Shown one piece after another: positions 13,407 through 16,153 of a stretch of DNA of 16,153 nucleotides. A model generated the notes under the pieces. The model was not told the origin of the DNA. It saw only the letters and a program-made list of their open reading frames with translations, and searched no databases. How positions within the stretch are numbered: the stretch's first letter is position 1; each line of letters opens with the position of its first letter. The translations under genes were made by a program, and so were the position numbers. This DNA comes from an uncultured Erysipelotrichaceae bacterium (GTDB taxonomy: Bacteria > Bacillota_I > Bacilli_A > Erysipelotrichales > Erysipelotrichaceae), in assembly GCA_902796465.1 (NCBI GenBank), contig CADBPK010000216.1, forward strand, positions 1-16,153, given 5' to 3'.

Positions 13407-14492
13407 TCAGGGACGTTTTTCCCAGGTCTGTTTTTTTGCCCGGATGTCCATCAGTCTGTACAGTTCTTCTTCTGAGCGCTGGCCGATGATGTCGTGGATG
13501 ATCTTCATGCGGGAAGCGGGATACTGCCGGTCCCATGTGCCGATCCATCCGGTCCTGGCAAGCGGGATCAGGACGGATTCGCATTTGCGGATCTCACGCC
13601 GGATCCTGCGTGTTTCATTTTCCGAAGACGCTCTTTCCAGCAGAAGATCCAGGGCGGAACGGCGCCGGATCTCCCGGTCGAGGATATAGGAACGCATGAT
13701 CCCGTACAGGGAAAGCTGATAAGGCGTAACAGCATGTTCAGGCAGGCCGGCACGGACGCACAGGTCCCGGACAGCCTGATAAACGGAACGGTATGTATAA
13801 GGCAGATGCCTGGATGTCAGAAAGTAGTTTCTCGTATCGTCAATATGTCCGAGCTGCGGATTGTTCTGCCGGAGCCGTGTTGTATATTCTTCAAAGAAGG
13901 TAAAGGATATTTCCGGATTCCGCTTTCTGGCGGAACGTCCGGGAATCTCTTCTTCCTGCAGGTACAGCCGGATCTTCCCGCTGTCTGACGCGTCACGGAA
14001 ATCGGATACCCTGATCTTTTCCAGCTGATGGGGAAACAGTCCCAGCAGATACATGGATTCATACAGGATCTGGCGGCTGACGGGAAAGGAAGGGATCTGC
14101 CGGATCAGCTTCGCGATCACGGCCGGATCCGCGAAAGTCTCTTCCGTATACTGCCGTTTCGGCCGTCTGTCCTTCCTGATTATGCCGGAGAACGGATTCT
14201 CATAACCCGCAAACAAATTGCTTTTCTGCATCCTTCCGGCAACGGCACGCAGGGTCACCTGGTAGCGGTGCACGGTATTAGGCGATAGCCTTCCTTCCTC
14301 TGCTTCCTTTTCCAGCATGCGGAAAAACCGGTCAGCCTCTTCCGGAGTGACCGTTTTGATATCATAACCGTACGCACGAAAACGGCTGAGCACTTTCCGG
14401 TAGTCATTGACCGTTCCCGGATGTTCCTGCAGGTCTTCTGTTACGGCATTCCATTCTTCCTGCGTAAATCCCGCAGGCAGCTTGTCCTTCAT
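13407..14492 (-). CDS. Tyrosine-recombinase-fold protein, probably catalytically dead
   Basis: 361 residues from ATG 14492; an in-frame ATG at 14510 adds six residues. Neither start has a ribosome binding site, but TACAAT lies 6 bases before 14492. Residues about 25-90 resemble the SAM-like core-binding domain of phage integrases (TVNDYRKVLSRFRAYG, then SPNTVHRYQVTLRAVAGRM). Residues about 135-275 follow the catalytic-domain layout, but key residues are replaced. The usual G-L-R box reads YLLGLFPHQLEKIRVSDF (no Arg I), and the H-x-x-R box reads TPYQLSLYGI (Tyr and Ser in place of His and Arg). No Tyr nucleophile box follows; instead there is a basic helical tail (273-361). DNA binding without recombination is a reasonable inference. 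It could also be an unrelated helical protein. It is upstream of the anSME gene in one operon. Confidence 0.7.
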   Translation of the reverse strand: MKDKLPAGFTQEEWNAVTEDLQEHPGTVNDYRKVLSRFRAYGYDIKTVTPEEADRFFRMLEKEAEEGRLSPNTVHRYQVTLRAVAGRMQKSNLFAGYENPFSGIIRKDRRPKRQYTEETFADPAVIAKLIRQIPSFPVSRQILYESMYLLGLFPHQLEKIRVSDFRDASDSGKIRLYLQEEEIPGRSARKRNPEISFTFFEEYTTRLRQNNPQLGHIDDTRNYFLTSRHLPYTYRSVYQAVRDLCVRAGLPEHAVTPYQLSLYGIMRSYILDREIRRRSALDLLLERASSENETRRIRREIRKCESVLIPLARTGWIGTWDRQYPASRMKIIHDIIGQRSEEELYRLMDIRAKKQTWEKRP

Positions 14493-14498
14493 GAAAAT

Positions 14499-14504
14499 AT
14501 TGTA
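14499..14504 (-). promoter_or_regulatory. Candidate -10 of the recombinase-like gene
   Basis: TACAAT on the minus strand ends 6 bases before the ATG at 14492, the same spacing as in two other genes of this window. No -35 is evident. A rival TATAAT at 14554-14549 would give a leader of about 31 bases before the ATG at 14510. A small inverted repeat, GTGA-AA-TCAC (14515-14524), lies between them and might be an operator. Confidence 0.45.
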
Positions 14505-14556
14505 AAACATTTTAGTGAAATCACATAATTTTCCATAATTAAAACATAATTATACG

Positions 14557-14684
14557 CAGGGGGCTCTGGTATATTAAACATGCAGAAAGATCTGCCCTGA
14601 TTGATGCTCCCCCTTAGCATGCAGTCAGAGATTCTATCCCCTTATAAATTTAAAATAATGAAAAGGCCCTGCAAAGGGTCTTTT
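14557..14684 (+). ncRNA. Candidate structured non-coding RNA or leader
   Basis: This region lies between divergent genes, yet ends in a strong terminator on the + strand, which implies a short transcript of its own. CATAAT (14545-14550) could be the -10 and would place the start near 14557-14558. Nested pairings are possible: GGGG (14559-14562) with CCCC (14638-14641), CTCTG (14564-14568) with CAGAG (14626-14630), and CATGC (14579-14583) with GCATG (14617-14621). Mutually exclusive alternatives are AGGGGG (14558-14563) with CCCCCT (14609-14614) and GCAGA with TCTGC (14582-14595). No open frame of note is present. It matches no RNA family I recognise; promoter and structure are inferred. Confidence 0.4.
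14661..14684 (+). terminator. Intrinsic terminator in the divergent gap
   Basis: AAAAGGCCCT (14661-14670) pairs with AGGGTCTTTT (14675-14684) over 10 bp with one G-U, closed by the GNRA-type tetraloop GCAA. It is symmetrical enough to work on both strands, but no minus-strand gene ends here. It therefore fits a + strand transcript that starts inside the gap. Confidence 0.75.
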
Positions 14685-14708
14685 CATATGCATGCATTAT
14701 CGTCTGTG

Positions 14709-14717
14709 TGTTAGAAT
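14709..14717 (+). promoter_or_regulatory. Extended -10 promoter of the kinase gene (leaderless)
   Basis: TGTTAGAAT is an extended -10 (TG, one base, then TAGAAT) ending 7 bases before the ATG at 14725. No ribosome binding site precedes either this ATG or the one at 14716, and the latter overlaps the hexamer. A leaderless transcript starting at or beside 14725 is predicted. Confidence 0.6.
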
Positions 14718-14724
14718 GAAACCG

Positions 14725-15291
14725 ATGGAAAAAATCATACGGAAAATACAGGCGATCGCATCGGAAAAAGGAAAATGCCTGGTTGCGATCGACGGAAGAT
14801 GTTCGTCCGGCAAGAGCACATACGGGGAATTCCTCGCCAAGCATCTGAATGCGACATTGCTGCATATGGATGATTTTTTCCTGCGTCCCGAACAGCGTAC
14901 GCCTGACCGATATGCGGAAGCGGGCGGGAATGTCGACCGGGAGCGCTTTATTGAACAGATCCTTTCGGTCATGGACAAAAGCGATAAGATCATGTACCAG
15001 CCGTTTGACTGCAGCGTCATGAAGCTTGGGGAAGTACAGTATCTGCCGAAGAAAAAGATCGTGATCGTGGAAGGCTGTTACAGCATGCATCCGGATATGA
15101 TCGATTATTATGACTTCCGGATGTTCCTGCATGTCAATTCCGAAAAGCAGATGAACAGGATCCGCAAGCGGAACCCGGATAAAGCAGAGATTTTCCGTTC
15201 GAAGTGGATCCCGCTGGAAGAAAAGTATTTCAAGACGTTCCGGACAGCGAAGTACAGCGATGTATTTATCGATACATCCCTGGAATGGTAA
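14725..15291 (+). CDS. Uridine-kinase-like P-loop kinase
   Basis: 188 residues from ATG 14725, chosen by the promoter spacing; the ATG at 14716 would add three residues. The Walker A motif GRCSSGKST (24-32) follows strand CLVAID. LLHMDDFFL and later IVIVEGCYSMHP match the substrate and Walker B regions of the uridine kinase/phosphoribulokinase superfamily, and a basic lid, RIRKRNPDKAEIF, is present. This short subgroup is often annotated as uridine kinase, but substrate specificity is not proven by the sequence. It is soluble and cytoplasmic. It is followed by a strong terminator and then a HAD phosphatase, which could act on related nucleotides; that link is an inference. Confidence 0.8.
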   Translation: MEKIIRKIQAIASEKGKCLVAIDGRCSSGKSTYGEFLAKHLNATLLHMDDFFLRPEQRTPDRYAEAGGNVDRERFIEQILSVMDKSDKIMYQPFDCSVMKLGEVQYLPKKKIVIVEGCYSMHPDMIDYYDFRMFLHVNSEKQMNRIRKRNPDKAEIFRSKWIPLEEKYFKTFRTAKYSDVFIDTSLEW

Positions 15292-15302
15292 AAGGAAATA
15301 AT

Positions 15303-15327
15303 AAAGATGGGAGAACCATCTTTTTTT
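15303..15327 (+). terminator. Intrinsic terminator between kinase and HAD genes
   Basis: Perfect 8-bp stem AAAGATGG/CCATCTTT (15303-15310 and 15316-15323), loop gagaa, and seven T's (15321-15327). The ribosome binding site of the next gene starts at the last T. Confidence 0.88.
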
Positions 15328-15340
15328 GAAAGGAAACAGG

Positions 15341-16015
15341 ATGAATAAAGAAAAGATCAGGGCAATATTCTTTGATTTCGATGATACGCTGGGCAACCGC
15401 GATCAGTACGCTTACGACTGTTATCAGCACGTCATCCGGTCATTTACGGACCTGCAGGATGAAATGGAGATCGAAGCAGTCGTCCAGCAGTGCATGATCT
15501 GGGATCAGAAGGGTGATACGGACAAGGCATATGTCCGGAATATGCTGGAGAAGGAATTCGGGATCATACTGCCCATGGAGGATTTCAATGCCTGGTGGAT
15601 CGCGCATCTGTACCGGTTCTGTGTGCCGTATGAAAAGAGCAGGGAAACACTGGAAAAACTGAAAAAGGATCATATCATCGGCATCATCACCAACGGGACT
15701 TCCGCGGCCCAGAGAGGAAAACTGCGGCAGTCCGGGCTGGAGGATCTGTTTGATCCGGAGCTGATCATCGTCAGCGGCGAGTACGGATTCAGAAAACCGG
15801 ATCAGAGACTGTTCCTGGCTGCGTGTGAAAAAGCCGGTGTAAAACCGGAGGAATTCATGTATGTCGGCGACCTTTTCCGCCGGGATATCCTCGGCGCATA
15901 TCATGCCGGCGTGACACCGGTATGGATCTGTCCGCTGCCGGACAGGGACTGCCGGGCAGATGTGCTGCGGATCAGCCGCATCGAAGAACTGCCTGACATT
16001 CTGCGGAATCTGTAA
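15341..16015 (+). CDS. HAD-family hydrolase (subfamily IA phosphatase)
   Basis: 224 residues from ATG 15341, with GAAAGGA 6-7 bases upstream; an in-frame TTG at 15326 overlaps the terminator's T-run and is rejected. All four HAD motifs are present: FFDFDDTLG (nucleophile Asp12, acid/base Asp14), IITNGT (motif II), FRKPDQRLF (motif III Lys) and YVGDLFRRDILGA (motif IV, GD....D). A helical cap lies between motifs I and II (about 20-95). The closest general class is the YjjG-like pyrimidine 5'-nucleotidase/phosphoglycolate phosphatase group; the substrate is not determinable. No promoter is visible in the 13 bases between the upstream terminator and the ATG, so expression may depend on terminator readthrough. 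Confidence 0.9.
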   Translation: MNKEKIRAIFFDFDDTLGNRDQYAYDCYQHVIRSFTDLQDEMEIEAVVQQCMIWDQKGDTDKAYVRNMLEKEFGIILPMEDFNAWWIAHLYRFCVPYEKSRETLEKLKKDHIIGIITNGTSAAQRGKLRQSGLEDLFDPELIIVSGEYGFRKPDQRLFLAACEKAGVKPEEFMYVGDLFRRDILGAYHAGVTPVWICPLPDRDCRADVLRISRIEELPDILRNL

Positions 16016-16046
16016 AAAGCGAAAAACTGCACAATCAGGAAAAGTA

Positions 16047-16055
16047 TGATATTAT
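16047..16055 (+). promoter_or_regulatory. Extended -10 promoter of the transketolase-like gene
   Basis: TGATATTAT (TG, one base, TATTAT) lies 31 bases before the ATG at 16087. The predicted leader of about 25 bases contains GGAGGGG (16070-16076), so this is a conventional, SD-led gene. The -35 region is weak. Confidence 0.55.
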
Positions 16056-16086
16056 ATTCGGGCAACAGCGGAGGGGGCATAGAGTT

Positions 16087-16153
16087 ATGGAGATCAATGA
16101 ACTTCAAAAGCATGCAAAAAACATCCGAATCAATATTATTAAGCAGGTCGCAA
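16087..16153 (+). CDS. Transketolase N-terminus (partial)
   Basis: Only 22 codons are present before the window ends. The residues MEINELQKHAKNIRINIIKQ resemble the start of the N-terminal half of split transketolases or of 1-deoxyxylulose-5-phosphate-synthase-like proteins, where M-x-I-x-E-L-x-x-x-A-x-x-I-R-x-x-I-I-K is typical. GGAGGGG precedes the ATG by about 10 bases. If correct, the enzyme would use thiamine diphosphate to move two-carbon units in the pentose phosphate pathway. The identity rests on this short stretch alone. Confidence 0.6.
   Translation, partial: MEINELQKHAKNIRINIIKQVA

Noticed and set aside
14559..14613. Resemblance to 4.5S/SRP RNA (begins GGGGGCTCTGG)
   Set aside because: The conserved SRP apical loop and its GGAAGC-like asymmetric loop are absent, and the 3' half does not pair back in the SRP manner.
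14511..14724. Attachment site or mobile-element end beside the integrase-like gene
   Set aside because: No tRNA gene, no flanking direct repeats of useful length and no other phage genes are present, and the integrase-like protein seems inactive.

Overview
The window looks like chromosomal DNA of a low-to-mid G+C Firmicute. Intrinsic terminators with U-tracts, strong AGGAGG-type ribosome binding sites, a PadR/HAAS-domain pair, a GH25 lysozyme, an anSME-type radical SAM enzyme and a mutL-miaA pair all fit. The overall flavour (Ig-like plus 3D-domain surface protein, CpXC protein, DUF362 protein) suggests an anaerobic gut lineage near Erysipelotrichia. That placement is an inference; no rRNA or other marker is present. 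About 17 genes fill the window densely; no tRNA, rRNA, insertion sequence or CRISPR array was found.

Layout. 1-1130 (+): the C-terminus of a DUF1887 (Can2/Card1-like) nuclease and a membrane-anchored YD/MORN-like repeat protein, closed by a terminator. 1154-2682 (-): a PadR regulator and a HAAS (DUF1700)/DUF4097 beta-solenoid protein, overlapping by ATGA. 2803-5923 (+): an Ig-like/3D-domain surface protein, a DUF362 protein, then a membrane-anchored GH25 lysozyme on its own promoter. 5932-6540 (-): a YigZ/IMPACT protein. 6582-10025 (+): mutL, miaA and a membrane zinc-ribbon protein in a tight operon. 10105-10827 (+): a Bax-inhibitor-1 family membrane protein. 10888-12245 (+): an unrecognised protein and a CpXC zinc protein. 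12285-14492 (-): a tyrosine-recombinase-fold protein that seems to lack the catalytic residues, followed by an anSME radical SAM enzyme. 14511-14724: a long non-coding gap with a self-contained terminator and a candidate structured RNA. 14725-16153 (+): a uridine-kinase-like P-loop protein, a HAD phosphatase and the first codons of a transketolase.

The most striking signal is in how genes start. Genes with a Shine-Dalgarno (SD) sequence have normal leaders. Genes without one (GH25, YigZ, the kinase, the recombinase-like protein and probably the 3D-domain protein) have a -10 hexamer a few bases before the ATG, in four cases 6 or 7 bases. Their mRNAs should therefore be leaderless or nearly so, and this rule also settles several start codons. 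The second item is the candidate RNA at about 14557-14684. The third is the pairing of an apparently inactive recombinase-like protein with a complete anSME and no sulfatase or peptide substrate nearby.
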